Assembly: GCF_950295315.1 (NCBI RefSeq) | Contig: NC_080179.1 | Coordinates: 70,616,615-70,680,614 of the forward strand | Direction of reading: 5' to 3' | DNA length: 64,000 nt | DNA from: Erinaceus europaeus | Taxonomy: Eukaryota > Chordata > Mammalia > Eulipotyphla > Erinaceidae | Part shown: piece after piece, positions 26,101 to 41,100 of the stretch | Layout of the letters: each line of letters starts with the position of its first letter | Numbering within the stretch: position 1 is the stretch's first letter | The notes under the pieces: model-generated | Seen by the model: only the letters and a program-made list of their open reading frames with translations | Databases searched by the model: none | Told to the model about the DNA's origin: nothing | Translations under genes and position numbers: made by a program

Positions 26101-29100
26101 CAAGTTCAGAGCTTTACAGCTTCATCCCAGGGAAATACTTAAACACATCAGATTTTGGGAAACAGAAGCAGATGCTCAAGCACTTTCTGTGGTACCCACT
26201 CTGGTTTGTTTCTTCCTTAGAAAATGCTGGGCATTGCCAGTCCAGTCTCTGGGTTTTGTCACTCTGCCTGAGAGAAAACCCAGCCTGTGTTACTGTTTAC
26301 AGTGATTTCCCGGTCACACTTACGTCACTTAGCTGTTTCCCACTTTTGACAGCCTGAACATACACCGGGGTATCCATGACCAACTTGTAGTCATTCCTTG
26401 TTTTCTGCACATGAGCTTTATACTTAATCTGTGGAGAGAAAGAGCAATAAGCCTGTGTCAGAGCACTCATTTACGAGAAACTGCAAGTTTTGTTTGTTTG
26501 TTCCTCCAGAGTTATCACTGGGACTCAGTGCCGGCACTATGTATCTATTGCTCCTGGTAGCCATCTTTTTTCCATTGTTGTTGTTGTTACTCCTGCTGTT
26601 GTTGTTGAATAAGACAGAGAGAAATTAAAAGATAAGGGGAAGACAGAGAAGGGGAAAGATAGACATCTGCAGACCTGCTTCACTACTTGCAAAGCGAACC
26701 CCTTGCAGGTGGGGAGCCGAGGGCTTGAACCGGGATCCCTGAGCTTTGCACTACGTGCACTTAACCCGGTGCACTACCGCCAAGCCCTCTCCCCCCAAAA
26801 TGCAAGTTTTTATAAAGTTTTTTTTTTCTTTTGGTGTGTGTGTTTCACTACTCCACGTTGACTCTTTCAGATAGGAAGAAAAAGGTGGCAGAGAGCGCCA
26901 GATACCACAGCACTGCAACTTCCTCCAGTGCGGTGGGGACTGGGCTTGAACTGGCTCATAGGCATGACAAACTGGGACTCTTCTCACGTGAGCTATCTTG
27001 CCAGCTTCCTTTGGTAGTTTTGTTTTGTTTGCTTTGACTTAAGACATTTATATTGACTAGCACTTATTCAACACATCAGGGTGCATGTGAATTTTAAGAC
27101 GATCAATGTAATAAAAGCTCACAGTCCTATGAAGTTTCTGAAGTCTTCTAAAAGACTTGGCAACTTCTTTTTTTGGAATATTTGTGCTTTCTTACTAAAA
27201 TCTTGGTAGGATTGGTTTAACTAGGAAATTCTGTTTCAACAAATAGGGGTCAGGCACACATGTAACAATGTCCAAGGACCCAGATTCAAGTCCTCGGTCT
27301 CCGCCCGCAGTGGAGAAGCTTCACAAGTGATGACGTAGTACTGCAGATTTCTGCTTTTCTCTCACCTTCTCTTCCATCCCCTCCCCTCTCAACTTCTCTC
27401 TGTCCTATCAGAAAGAAAGAGTGAAGGGGAGAAAGGAAGGAAGAAAGGAGGGAAGGAGGGAAGGAAGGAAGGAAGGAAGGAAGGAAAAAGAAATAGCCAC
27501 CAGGAGCAGTGGATTTATATCAAGCCCCAGTGACAACACTGATGGCAACACAATAAAACAGAAATAGCCCCCAAAGGCAAAGAGGATTGCCAGGAGGTCT
27601 TTCTCCATCAGAGGCATCAGCACCTCTTGACCTCATTGTGTAACGGGAATGCCATATGCACTCCCAAGAAATAGCTGCTCCCTCTTTCTTACCATTTTCC
27701 TGCAGTTCAGCCATCCTCAACACCACTGAAGTCACAACTGGGCGATGCCAATCTCCAAACCTCACACACTTGCCCCATAAGTCTAGGTTATGTTAAAGAG
27801 GAAATACACATAGTGAAAACAAAAGGCCGACTGACTCACATCATTGCGCAGGTCGTAGGCATGCTTGGCATGGAGAATTTCAGGAGTGTCCCAGACATAG
27901 CAGCCAATGCCTTTCAGCCAGTTGAGGTCATCCTTGTACACAATCTAGAGGGTCAGAACAGAAGGAGAGGATCAGGAAAACCCAACGGGCCATAACTTTG
28001 CCACTGAAAACACAGATGGGCACCTCTGGGTTCATAAAGATGGCTGTCTAGGACAGAAAGACAAAAGACACCACTTGTGGAATAAGGCCAGTGGGGCCAT
28101 GGAAACATCAGCACACAGTCTTGCTTCCAGGGACAGCTCTGAAATACAGTCAGCCCCACAGCTAAGTAAGATGGTGATCCTGGAAAAAGACTCATCTGAG
28201 GAAGCAGGTGAGTCTACTTCTCAGTCTGAGCACACAGGACCAAAGAAGGGTAGTGGTGGTGGTGTGTGTGTGAACAGCAGACTTACATCACTTATCTGAT
28301 CTGTGACTCTCCGGACGTGATCGTTGATTTTCAAGTCAGGGTGGCATATCCACTCATGGAGGTGCAGGCGGTAGTCAATCTCACTGACTTTCTTCTGAGA
28401 GTCCTTGGCAGTCACCATCTCCACCATGTCAGGCACGATGTGGATTTTCATCTTGTTCTTTTCATAAACTGACCTGTACAGACGCTGTGAGGTTACAAAT
28501 TCCAGGTCAGAGTGGAGAGGCAATTAGAGAAGCCACACCTCCCACCCTCTGCACCCTATAAAGAATTTTGGTCCAGGGGTGGGCGGGTAGTGCAGAAGGT
28601 TAAGCGCACATGGTGCAAAGTGCCGACCACATAAGGATCCCAGTTCGAGCCCCTGGCTCCCCGGCTCCCCATCTGCAGAGGGGTCACTTCACAAGCTGTG
28701 AAGCAGGTCCATAGGTGTCTATCTTTCTCTCCCCCTCTCTGTCTTCCCCTCCTCTCTCCATTTCTCTCTGTCCTATCCAACAACAACAATAGCTATAACA
28801 ACAACCACACAATGAAGGCAACAACAAGGACAGCAAAATGGGAAAAATGACCTCCAGGAGCAGTGGATTCCTAGTGATGGTACCAAGCCTAGCAATAACC
28901 CTGGAGGCCCTCTCCCCAAAAAAAGAAGAATTTTGGTCCTTACTTCCCAAGGGATAAAGAATAAAGAAGCTTTCAATGGAGGGCATGGGACATGGAACTC
29001 TGGTGGTGGGAACTGTATGGAATTGTACCAGTCTTATCCCACAATCTTGTCAATCATTATTAAATTATTAATGAAAATATGCTGAAAAAATTCCAGGTCA

Positions 29101-32100
29101 GAATAGGAAAATTTTTTTTTTTGCCTCCAGGGTTATCACTGGGGCAAACCCACTGCTCCTGGAGGCTATTTTCCCCATTTTGTTGCCCTTGTTGTAGTTG
29201 TTATTGTTGTCATAGCTGTCATTGTTGTTGGATAGGACAGAGAGAAATGGAGAGAAGAGGGGAAGACAGAGAGGGAGAAAGACAGACACCTTCACCACTT
29301 GTGAGGTGACTCCCCTGCAGGTGGGGTGTTGGTCTACTTCTAATTCTGCTTCTAAGACCCCTTGTTTTGATCATCACGTTAGTTTTGCTTGCATTGCTTA
29401 ATGCTGTGGTCTATTTACATAATCACCGTTTTACCTGAGATCCGCCCTGCCTGTAGGGCACTGGTTTAATCCCACTGGTTTGCACTCTCTTCTTCCGCTC
29501 CACCCCCTCTCCTAGTCACACCCTGTTTTCCACCCTACCACTTCCTTCCTGGAAACTATAATTGCAGATTCTTTTCTCAATAAACATTGCACTGCTTCCC
29601 AGATCAGCCATGAGTCCCTGGTCGTCTGTCTCCCACCAGCGAAGCTAGCCCAGCATCTGGTGCCCAAACAGGGACCAGCAGTGGGGAGCCAGGGGCTGGA
29701 ACCAGGATCCTTACGCCAGTCCTTGTGCTTTGTGCCATATGCGCTTAACCCGCTCTGCTACCACTCAGCCTCCTGGGAGAATATCTTTACATGTCAGACA
29801 TCAGACTAAAGGCTAATAGCCAAAATATATAAAGAACTCACCAAACTCAGCAAAAAAAAAAAAAAAAAAAGAAAAGAAAAAAGAAAGAAAAAACGACAAA
29901 GAAAAAGAAAACTTCCTAAAATGAGGAGAGAATATAAACAGAATATTCACCACAGAAGAGATTCAAAGGGTCAACAGACATATGAAAAAATTTCTCCAGT
30001 CACAGCAATGCACATAAAAACAAGATACCACTTCTCTCCTGTGAGAATATCACACATCAGAAAGGTCAGTAACAACAGATGCTGGAGAGGTTGTGGGGAC
30101 AAAGGAACCCTCCTGCACTGCTGGTGGGAATGTCAGTTGGTCCAACTCCTATGGAGAGCAGTCTGGCAAACTCTCAGAAGGCTCAGAATGGGTCTACTCT
30201 ATGACCCTGCAGTTCCTCTTCTGGGGATAGATCTTAAGGAGTCAAACACACCCTGGGCCAGGTGGTGGCGCACCTGGTTGGATGCACATGTTATTATACA
30301 CCCTGCACACCTATGTTCACAACGCAATTTGTAATAGCCAAAACCTGGAAGCAATCCAGGCATCCAACAAGAGATGAGTGGCTGAGAAAGTTAAGGTCTT
30401 TATACACAATGGAATACTACGCAGCTACTAAAAATGGTGACTTCACCTTTGTCACCTCAACTTGGAAGGAGCTTGGAAAGAATCATGTTCAGTGAAATAA
30501 GCCAGAAAGAGAAGGGTGAATATGGTGTGATCTCACACACAGGCAAAAGTTGAGAAATCAGAACAGAAGGGGAAACACAAAGCAGAACTTAGATTGGGTT
30601 CGGTGTATTGCACCAAAGCAAAGAACTTTGTGGGGAGGATTTTCAAGTCCCGGTGCATGATGGTGGAGGTGGACCTATGCTGGGGGCGAGAGTGTTTTTC
30701 AGAAAACTGAGAAATCTTACACGTGTCAACAACTGTATTTACAGATGACTGTAATCCATTAATCCCCACCCCCACACATTTTTTTCTTTTATTTCCAGGT
30801 CGGTGAACCAGGGAGCTGGGCAGGGTAGTGTATGCCTCTCTCAGGCAGTAGAGAAATCAAGGTAGCCAGCTTCGAGCAGTCAGCTGAAGGAAGACTGGGG
30901 CTGGAACTTTCTGGCACTCTCCATAGGTTCACAGGAGCAGGGGAGGGAGCAGTCAGGAAGTGCTGAAATCATACTTAGCTTCACCGCACATCTGAACCCC
31001 ATGCTCTGCTTAACGGCAAACATTCTGATCCGCAGCACACAGTCGTTTGACTTGACCTGACCCTGAGGCACCGCCTCTGGGCTGACTTACATCAATGTTC
31101 AATTTGCCGACCCTGAGGCATCGTGCAGTATTGGGGTCGTCATCCACGCTCTTTGGTAAAGTGTAGAGAGCTTTGAACTTTTCGTATTCTTCCCGATATT
31201 TGATCTGTAGAGGGTATAAAGAGAGAAAACGCAGTTTGGGAGAGGAGTGGATCTATCCTGCTTAAAAGGAAGTGAGACTTCATGGGAAGAGATCCTATGA
31301 AGACAGTCTTCCCCCATCCCATCCACCCACCCTCACACACTCTAAGATGCGGTCCACTCATGGTCACAGGTTCTTTCCTCATCTGTGCAGAGGCAGAACT
31401 ATAGCCCCAAACCTGTCACAGACACAGCACAATCCTGAGGTTTAAGCTGAACTGTATCTGAAAACACTTAAAAAAAAATTTATTTATTTATTTTCCTTTT
31501 TGTTGCCCTTGTCTTTTTTATTGTTGTTGTAGTTATTATTGTTATCAATGTCGTTGTTAGATAGGACAGAGAGAAAGAGAGAGGAGGGGAAGGCAGAGGG
31601 GGAGAGAAAGATAGACACCTGCAGACCTGCTTCACCACCTGTGAAGCGACTCCCCTGCAGGTGGGGAGCTGGGGGCTAGAACCGGGGGGCTCGAACCGGG
31701 ATCCTTGTGCCGGTCCTTGCGCTTTGTGCCACGTGTGCTTAACCTGCTGCGCTACCACTCGACTGCCTCTGAAAACACTTTTTAAAAAAGTTTTATTATC
31801 TTTATTTATTTATTTATTTGGATAGGGACAGCCAGAAATTGAGAGGGAAGGGGGTGATAGACAGGGAGAGAGATAGAGAAACACCTGTAACACTGCTTTA
31901 CCACTTGCAAAGTTTTCCCCCTGCAGGTGGGGGCTGGGGGCTGGAACCCAGGCCCTTGCGTATTGTAACATGTGTGCTCAACCAGGTGCATCACAACCTA
32001 GCCCCCCAAAACACTTTGTAAACTGCAGACAGCTATAAAAATTTTAGCTCTTTATAAAATGTTAATTCCTAAATCAATACTAGAGTTTCTGCTGCATTCA

Positions 32101-35100
32101 TTTTAAGACTATATAATTACAATGACCTCTATTGTAGTAATGGCTTTTTCTTAACCAAAAGTAAAAAGCAAACAAACAAACACACACACACACACACACA
32201 CACAAAACCCCAATTTAAATGTGCCCTGGGTTTGGGGGAGGGGGGTATACTTAGGAATTTCTATTTCTATTAACTACAGCTTGATGTTTAAGAGACATAA
32301 TCCTTGAATTCAGTTTCAACATGGTTTTTATTTATTTTTAATACCTTTGTGAAAGTCTACTTTCTGGGATCATTTCTATAGTCTGTTAAAAAAAATAATA
32401 ACCTTTGTGAGCCAAGAGGTGGTGCAGTGACTAGAATTCCCAAAGCCCACGTAATGTGGTATGTTATTGTCATATGTATATTTACACACAGATATATTTT
32501 GCCATTGTTAGGGTGGCACTGCTCCAAGTCAGCTTTTTCAGATAAAGATCGAGACGAGGGGCCACGTGGTGTCGCACCTGGTTAAGTGCACACATTACAG
32601 TGTGCAAGGACCCTCGTTCAAGCCCCTGGCCCCCACCTGCAGGGGAAAAGCTTTATGAGTGGTGAAACAGGGCTGCAGGTGTCTCTCTTATCTTTCCTTC
32701 TCTATCTCACTCTCCTTTCAGTTTTTCTCTGTCTCAACCAATAATAAATAAATAACATATAAAAAATAAAAATAAAACAGACAGAGACAGAGAGCCAAGA
32801 TGCCAAGGCACTGAAGCTTCCTCCAGTGCTAGAGAATTCCCATGTGGTAACAGGGGTGGGGGTTCGAGCCTGGCAAAGCAGGTGCACTCCCAGGTAAGTC
32901 ACCTCACCAACCTCTACTTCTATTTATAAAGAGTCTATCTCATAGATTGTGTCTTCTCACTATACTCTCTCCTGCCTAAAATAAGAGATTGTACTGTGAA
33001 GAACTGCTATTTGTGTGACTGACTTGTAGCCTTGGTTTAGTATCTCCAGAATACTATGGAGTCCATCTGTAAGGGCCAACTAAAAGTTATTCACAGATCT
33101 TTCTTTTTTTCATTTTCTTTTTTAAAATATTTATTGATTCCCTTTTGTTGCCCTTGTTGTTTTACTGTTGTGGTCATTATTGTTGTTGCTATTGATGTCG
33201 GGTAGGACAGAGAGAAATGGAGAGAGGAGGGGAAGGCAGAGAAAGATAGACACCTGCAGACCTGCTTCACCACTTGTGAAACGACTGACTCCCCTGCAGG
33301 TGGGGAGCCGGGGCTCGAACCGGGATCCTGCACTTGGCACCACCTGTGCTTAACCTGCTGCGCTACTGCCCGACTCCCTATTCATGGATTTTTTTCAACT
33401 GCACAGGTGGGCCCAACCCCTTAGTTGTTCATTATGTCTCTATCAGTTCCATTTACAAGCAAGTAACCCCAAAAGTCACACTGATGTCCTTCTTGTGTTT
33501 GCGACTCTTGCTGGACTTTGGAGCCCTTTAAGAGGAAGAAATGAGCACACAGATTTGGTGATCCCCCAGTGACCTGCACTCATTTGCTGGTTCACCGTAT
33601 GGAAGTGCCAGGAATACTTCCAGACAAAATATGGTTCAGTCAGAAAAATTCAAGGCTGTCACATCTGCACTTGACAGACTTACGGTGCTGGCCAGGTGCT
33701 TCTTGTTCTTGGCATGCATCAGAGACATACTGCTAGAAGGCAGAACGTAACTCGTTGCTTTCACTTTATCCCAGGCCTCCTTGTACAGGTTCTGGAGAGG
33801 TGAAAACAATCTTCTTGTGAATATAGAAAAATGCAGTCTGGTTGTCACAGGGGAGTGGACGTTCTCTATCTGTCCTCCAGCACTCTCTAACACATATACC
33901 CAATCGCCTCATTCAGCAAGAGCCAAGTACTTAGGAACAAATAGCTGGCTTGTATCACAACCATCATTTGATAGACTGTTATCTTGTTTCCTAGCATAGT
34001 AATTATCATAGCGTAACAAAAGGATCTGTGTACACATATGTTCTTGGCAGCACAATTTGTAATAGCCAAAACCTGGAAGCAACCGAGGTGTCCAACAACA
34101 GATGAGTGGCTGAGCAAGTTGTGGTCTATATACACAATGGAATACTACTCAGCTGTAAAAAATGGTGACTTCACAGTTTTCAGCCGATCTTGGATGGACC
34201 TTGAAAAAAATCATGTTGAGTGAAATAAGTCAGAAACAGAAGGATGAATATGGGATGATCTCACTCTCAGGCCGAAGTTGAAAAACAAGATTAGAAAAGA
34301 AAACACAAGTCGAACCTGAAATGGAATTGGAGTATTACACCAAAGTAAAAGACTCTGGGGTGGGTGGGTGGGTGGGGAGAATACAGGTCCATGAAAGATG
34401 ATGAATGACATAGTGTGGGTTGTATTGTTAAATGGGAATCTGGGGAATGTTATGCATGTACAAACTATTGTATTTACTGTTGAATGTAAAACATTAATTC
34501 CCCAATAACGAAATAAATTATTTTAAAAAATTTTTAAAAATTTGCCATTAAGAAAAAAAGAAAAAATGCAGTCTGGTTGTCACAGGGGAGTGGACGTTCT
34601 CTATCTGTCCTCCAGCACTCTCTAACACATATACCTAATCGCCTCATTCAGCAAGAGCCAAGTACTTAGGAATAAATAGCTGGCTTGTATCACAACCATC
34701 ATTTGATAGACTGTTATCTTGTTTCCTAGCATAGTAATTATCATAGCGTAACAGGTATGAGGGCTTTTTAAAACGCCACATTCAGTCCCCATAAATAGGA
34801 ATTCCTGGAAGGTGAAAATATTAACAATTAAAATATTTATTTATTTTTAAATGACAATTAAAGAAATCTGCTTGCTCTCTACTTTTCTGAAGCAGGTGGA
34901 AGTTCAAAAATGTTTTCACTCCTAGAATTTATTTATACACACACACACACACACCAATGCACATAGCAGTTTTATTCATAACTGTCAAAACCTCAAAACA
35001 AAGCATATGACCTTTTTTGGGCGGAGAAAAACTAAGTTGAGGTCATAAAGAACTTTTTCTATATCTTCACTGTGATGGTGAATACATGATTATATACATT

Positions 35101-38100
35101 TGCCAAAAACCCCGGAATTATATGCCAGCGACAAATTCACCCTTCCATAAATTAAAACAGAGTAAACCAGAATGGAAAGAGGGGTCTGCAGTGGAGCACA
35201 AGTGATAACCAAAAAAAGCACCAGTTACACTGAAAACACATAGCAAGGCTATCTTAATGGCATTAGGGAAGAAAATAATGAATATGTAATACTGAAAGTG
35301 TTATTTTTTAGAATTCTTTTAAATTTTTATATTTATTTATTTATTCCCTTTGGTTGCCCTTGTTGTTTTATTGTTGTGGTTATTATTGTTGTCTGTCATT
35401 GTTGTTGGATAGGACAGAGAGAAATGGCGAGAGGAGGGGAAGACAGAGAGGGGGAGAGAAAGACAGACACCTGCAGACCTGCTCCACTGTCTGTGAAGCG
35501 GCTCCACTGTCTGTGAAGCGACTCCCCTGCAGGTGGGGAGCCGGGGGCTCGAACCGGGATCCTTTAGCCGGTCCTGGCGCCCGTCCTTCTGCTTTGCGTC
35601 ACGTGCGCATGCGCTTAACCTGCTGCGCTGCCGCCTGACTCGCTGAAAATGTTATTTTGAGTAGATTCTGTTAAGACCGTAGATGACAACAATCACCACC
35701 CAAACTACTACACTCTCACAGCGTTATGGTTAGCAATTCTGAGACTACCCTTGGGTGTCTATTCTTAGCCTCTGTTACTTCTAAGAGATAAAAGGTAGTT
35801 GAAATATAAGGGGGAAAAGCAACTCACGCTGCTATAGAGATTCTTCAGCTTCTTGGTTCTCTCATGATCCACTGTTTCTAGAACTGTTGTATATTTGTCC
35901 TTGATCTGATGATAATTTTCTTTATATTTAACCTACAGACAATACAAGATGGGTTATTTATTCCTTTGCCTGCATCGGGTTACATAAAGACAATAAAAGT
36001 TCGTCCTGGGAGAACAGTACGAGGCAGACCCACCTCACTGGCATTGATGCCACTTTGCAGAGCAGTCACATAAAGCGGCGTGTCTGTGACCAGATTATAA
36101 TTTTGCAGGTTTTCCTTACCTGCTGCTGTGTATTGTATCTGTGAAGAAAAGCAAATGTCACAGAAATGGCAAAATACAGGTCTGTCTGCCAGCTTAGCAG
36201 CTTGGGCCAGCTTGGATATGCCTTTATTTCTGAGATTCTGTTACATTTGGAACAAAAAGCTATTGTTCTCGCTTTTATTTCTGGATTTCTGCCTTAGTTC
36301 TAATAAAGAGGCTATTGTTTTAGGATCCTGCAGGCTGTATTGCTGTTATATACAATAGTTTCTCCTGTCTAGGAATGGGGTCTGAATCACTGTTGGGTGC
36401 CCCTCTTTATTTTGTCTTTCCCATATCTAGATTTTACTCCTGACAGGAAACTCCTCAAGTTAAACATTCTATTAGTCTGCCCTATCAGACCTGACTTTCT
36501 GCTGGGGAATTTTTCAAGCATCTGTCTTTTTTTTTTTTTTTTTTTTCCCTTTCTCCTCCCTACCCTCCCTCCCTTCTTTTTTTTTATCTTCTTTCCTTTT
36601 CATTCTTTCTCCCTATTGATGGTCAAAGTATGCATTCTAAATGTTTATTTTATATTTATTTACTGGATAGAGACAGAGAAATCAAGAAGGAAGAGAGAGA
36701 TAGAAAGGGAGAGAGAGAAGGAGACACCTGCAGCACTGCTTCACCACTCGTGAAGCCTTCACTCGTGAAGCTTTGCTCATGCAGGTGGGGACTGGGCGCT
36801 TGAGCCTACATCCTTGTGTACTGCGATGTGAGCTCTCAGTCCGGTGCACCACCACCTGTTCCTTTTCATTCTACTCATTGCAAGTTAACCCGATCATCGA
36901 AGGCAGGAATGTCTGAAATTAGTTCATTGTGAAACACCTCCCAGTTAACTTTCCATTATAAGAGTTTAACGCCTTAAGTCGATTACAAACTGAGAAGCGT
37001 GAGCAGGCCACTAGAAGGGATTTCACTGGCCTCTGTCACCCTAGGTCCTGTACTGTGGAAGCAGGGTCTCTTTTGTTCATTATTTATTCATTTGCTTCCA
37101 GGGTTATTAACAGGGCTTGATGCTGGCACTATGCATCCACTGCTCCTGGAGACCTTTTTTTTTTTATTTTCCCCTATTCAATAGGACAGAGAAATTGAGA
37201 GGGTAGGGGGGAATAAAGAGGGAGAAAGAAAGAAAGATACCTGTAGACCTGCTTCACAGCTTGTGAAGTGTCCCTGCAGGGGGGACGGGGCGGGGGGCTA
37301 AGCATCTGCTTACATGCACAGCCCAGCCACTGACCCGAGAGTGAACTGACTTCCCAAGGATTGTGGGCTCACCTGACTCTGAAGGTCATATGATTTCTTA
37401 GCATGGAGGATCTGGGGTGTATCCCAAACGTAACAGCCAATGCCTTTTAGCCAATTCAAGTCATCTTTATAGACATTCTGCAAGAAAGAACAGCAAAGGG
37501 TGTGAACTTAATTCTCCCTGGTAAATTCTGAGGATCTTCTAGAGGTCTTTGGCTATAACTAGTGCTTAGTAATCCTAATGTGGGTCCCTCCACAGCCTTT
37601 AATGTGTTGCTCCCCATCCAAACCTCCACCAACCCCTCAAAAAAAAACAGACTTAGAAAGGAAACCAATAGATAAGTTTTAGTCTCATTTTTTAAATTTA
37701 TTTTTTCCCTTTTGTTGCCCTTGTTTATCAACATTGTTGTAGTTATTATTATTGTCTGTCATCGTTGTTGGATAGGACAGAGAGAAATGGAGAGAGGAGG
37801 GGAAGACAGAGAGGGGGAGAGAAAGATAGACACCTGCAGACCTGCTTCACCGCTTGTGAAGTGACTCCCCTGCAGGTGGGGAGCCGGGGGCTCAAACCAG
37901 GATCTTTATGCCAGTCCTTGCACTTTCCGACACGTGTGCTTAACCCACTGCGTCACCACCCAGCCCCCTTAGTCTCATTTTAAACAGATGAAATATTGAA
38001 TATGGGTGTTTTATGACTCAGAGAGTGCTTACACCAGAAAGTGGTTACTCATGCCACCTTGTGTGGAAAAGCAGTAGGTTTTAAGAACACAGGAGAAACT

Positions 38101-41100
38101 AAAGCATGGAGCAGTGAGGCAAAGCTGAATGAAAACTATAACCAAGCAAACTGCAGAAAGGAAAGCTCACATCACTCAAGATCTCCTGGGCGTTCCGGGC
38201 CCGGATCACATTGGGCTCTTCAGGCAGAGACGTCCACTGGTGGAAGTAGTGCCGGTACTCCAGGTCGCTGAGGATGTACTGACACCTTTTAGCCAGCACG
38301 TGGTTCATCATGTCATTGGGGATATGGACATTTGCCTTGGTATCCTCATAGTCTCTTCTGTAGTTCAACTAAAGAATGATATTTTTCAGAGACAAAAATA
38401 AGAGCATCATAGTTGAGATTCTTCAGCTCAATCACTTTTAAAAAAAAATACATTTATTTATTTATTCCCTTTTGTTGCCCTTGTTATTTTATTATTGTTG
38501 TAGTTATTATTGTTGTTGTTGTTATTGATGTCATTGGATAGGACAGAGAGAAATGGAGAGTGGAGGGGAAGACAGAGATGAGGAGAGAAAGATAGACACC
38601 TGCAGACCTGCTTCACTACCTGTGAAGAGACCCCCCCCCCCAGCAGGTGGGGAGCTGGGGGCTCGAACCAGGGTCCTTACGCGGGTTCTTGTGCTTTGCG
38701 CCATGTGTGTTTAACTCACTGCGCTACCGCCCAACTCCCAGATCAATCACTTTCAAAGCCTTGTTTTCCATATACTAGAGGCCAGTACCTTTAGAATAAA
38801 GTTTGGTTTAAAATATGATACCGAAACCTATTCTTATAAAGTTCCTGTCTGTTGATAACACAGGCTAAATAAACAAAGGAAAACTTTTTTTGTTTTCCTT
38901 TTGTTTTTTTGTTTTTGTTTTTGCGCTAGACAGTGAGGTGAACCTGCATGTCTGAGGTCCTAGATTCAGTCCTCAGCACCATCATAAGCCAGAGCTTGAA
39001 CCTCAAAAAAGCGTGATTATCTGCTTACCGCACTTCTCATCTTTTGGAAATCCAGAGAGTGAACCACACCAGGAAACTCACTTATTTCCTTTCCAGCCAG
39101 ATAGTGGCCCTTTTGCTTCTCATACGTTTCTTTGTATTTGAGCTGCAAAGAAGGTACAACACTGAGAGTCACTGGGTTTTTTTTTTAGCCTCCAGAGTTA
39201 TCGCTGGGATCAGTGTCTGCACTAAGAATCCACTACTCCTGGAGGCCTTTTTAAAAATTATTATTATTGCCATTGTTGCTATGACTGTTGGTGTTATTGT
39301 TTTTGCTGCTGCTGTTGTTGGATAGGACAGAGAGGAATCAAGAGAGGAGGGGAAGACCAAGAGGGAGAGAGAAAGACAGACACCTGCAGACCTGCTTCAC
39401 TGCTTGTGAAGCGACTCCCCTGCAGGTGGGGAGCCGGGGGCTGGAACCGGGATCTTTATGCTGGGTCCTAGTGCTTTGTGCCACCTGTGCTTAACACGCT
39501 GTGCTACCACCCGACCCCCTCACTGGGACGTTTCTAACCAGCGCATATTCCTCAGTAAATACTGCCAAACACATGAAAGGAAAAACCTACTGACCTCACT
39601 GTTCACAAAGTCGGCGTGCTTGGCTCCAACGATGGGAATGTAGCGCTCATCCAAGGTGTAGCCGTACGCTTTGGTGCCCTCCCATGCTCCTTTGTACAGT
39701 ATCTGGAACAAAGAAAGATGCCAGTAAGCATTTGCATGTAACTTCTTTCAGCTGCCCCTAAAAAGAAAGTGGTAAAATATTTACATTCAAAGAGGAGGCT
39801 TAACTCTATCTTCAGCTACTATTGTGCCTATCTAAAATGGGACAGAGTCATCTGACTTATAGCAAATGAAATCTAAAAACTCTGAGGCATTTTATAACAA
39901 AGCCTAACTATATGTATAGTTGGTATAACAATGGAAACAACTACTTTGCATACAGGATGAATATCACCAAAGAGTGCTACACACACACACACGCGCACAC
40001 GCACACACACACACGCACACACGCACGTGCACCCGAAGTTAACACATCCCTTAAATGAACTGAATTAAAATTTGGAGGGCAAGTCCTTCATTTTTTTTTT
40101 AAATTTTTTATTTATTTATTTTCCCTTTTGTTGCCCTTGTTGTCTTTTTTTTTATTATTGTTGTTGTGGTTATTATTGTTGTTGTTATTGATGTGGTTGT
40201 TATTGGATAGGACAGAGAGAAATGGAGAGAGGAGGGAAAGACAGAGAGGGGGAGAGAAAGACAGACACCTGCAGACCTGCTTCACCGCCTGTGAAGCGAC
40301 TCCCCTGCAGGTGGGGAGCCGGGGGCTGGAACCCGGATCCTTCGGCCGGTCCTTGTGCTTTGCGCCACCTGCGCTTAACCCACTGCGCTACCGCCCGACT
40401 CCCGGCAAGTCCTTCATTTATTAGCTGGAAATGTTTGCACAAGATGACTACAAACGAGGCAGGCCTTCTTCTCTTTTTTCTCTGCCTGTCGTTGCTCAGT
40501 CTTCAGTGTTTCTAGATGTGTTAATAGCATTCATTATGTTATTGTTTATTTATTTGTCTTCCTGGTTCTCTCCTATGTGTGGGGCTCCTGAAAGGCCTTT
40601 CTCACTGAACTTTAGCTTCCTAAGGACCATGTAAGGTTCTTCACTGTCTGCATGCACAGCATGGAGCCCCAAAGTTCCTTCTGAATAAATGTTACTAGCC
40701 TGGAATAATAAGCTACCACTAATAAACAAGACTAAAAAACAACAACAGAAAAGATCTGTTTATATGTTCGATTACTTCCAAAGTCAGTCATGTATATGTA
40801 TACCGACAAGATATTAAAGTTGGGAGATGTGTTATATATTACAGAAAATAGAACTTACGGTACTATAGAGCTTCCCCATGTCTTTGGAGTGGGTGAGATG
40901 TGGTGTGTCTGGAGAAAAGATGTACTTGCCTTTCACTTCTTTATTAAATGTCTCCTTATATTTGATCTAGGAAGAGAAGAGATCTCATTATGATAAAGGT
41001 ATATTTCAACACTCACAGGCTCTAACTAGTAAGATAATCAATATACATTTAGAGCTTAAAACAAATGGAGGGGCAGTCAGTGGCACACCCGGCTGAGCGC

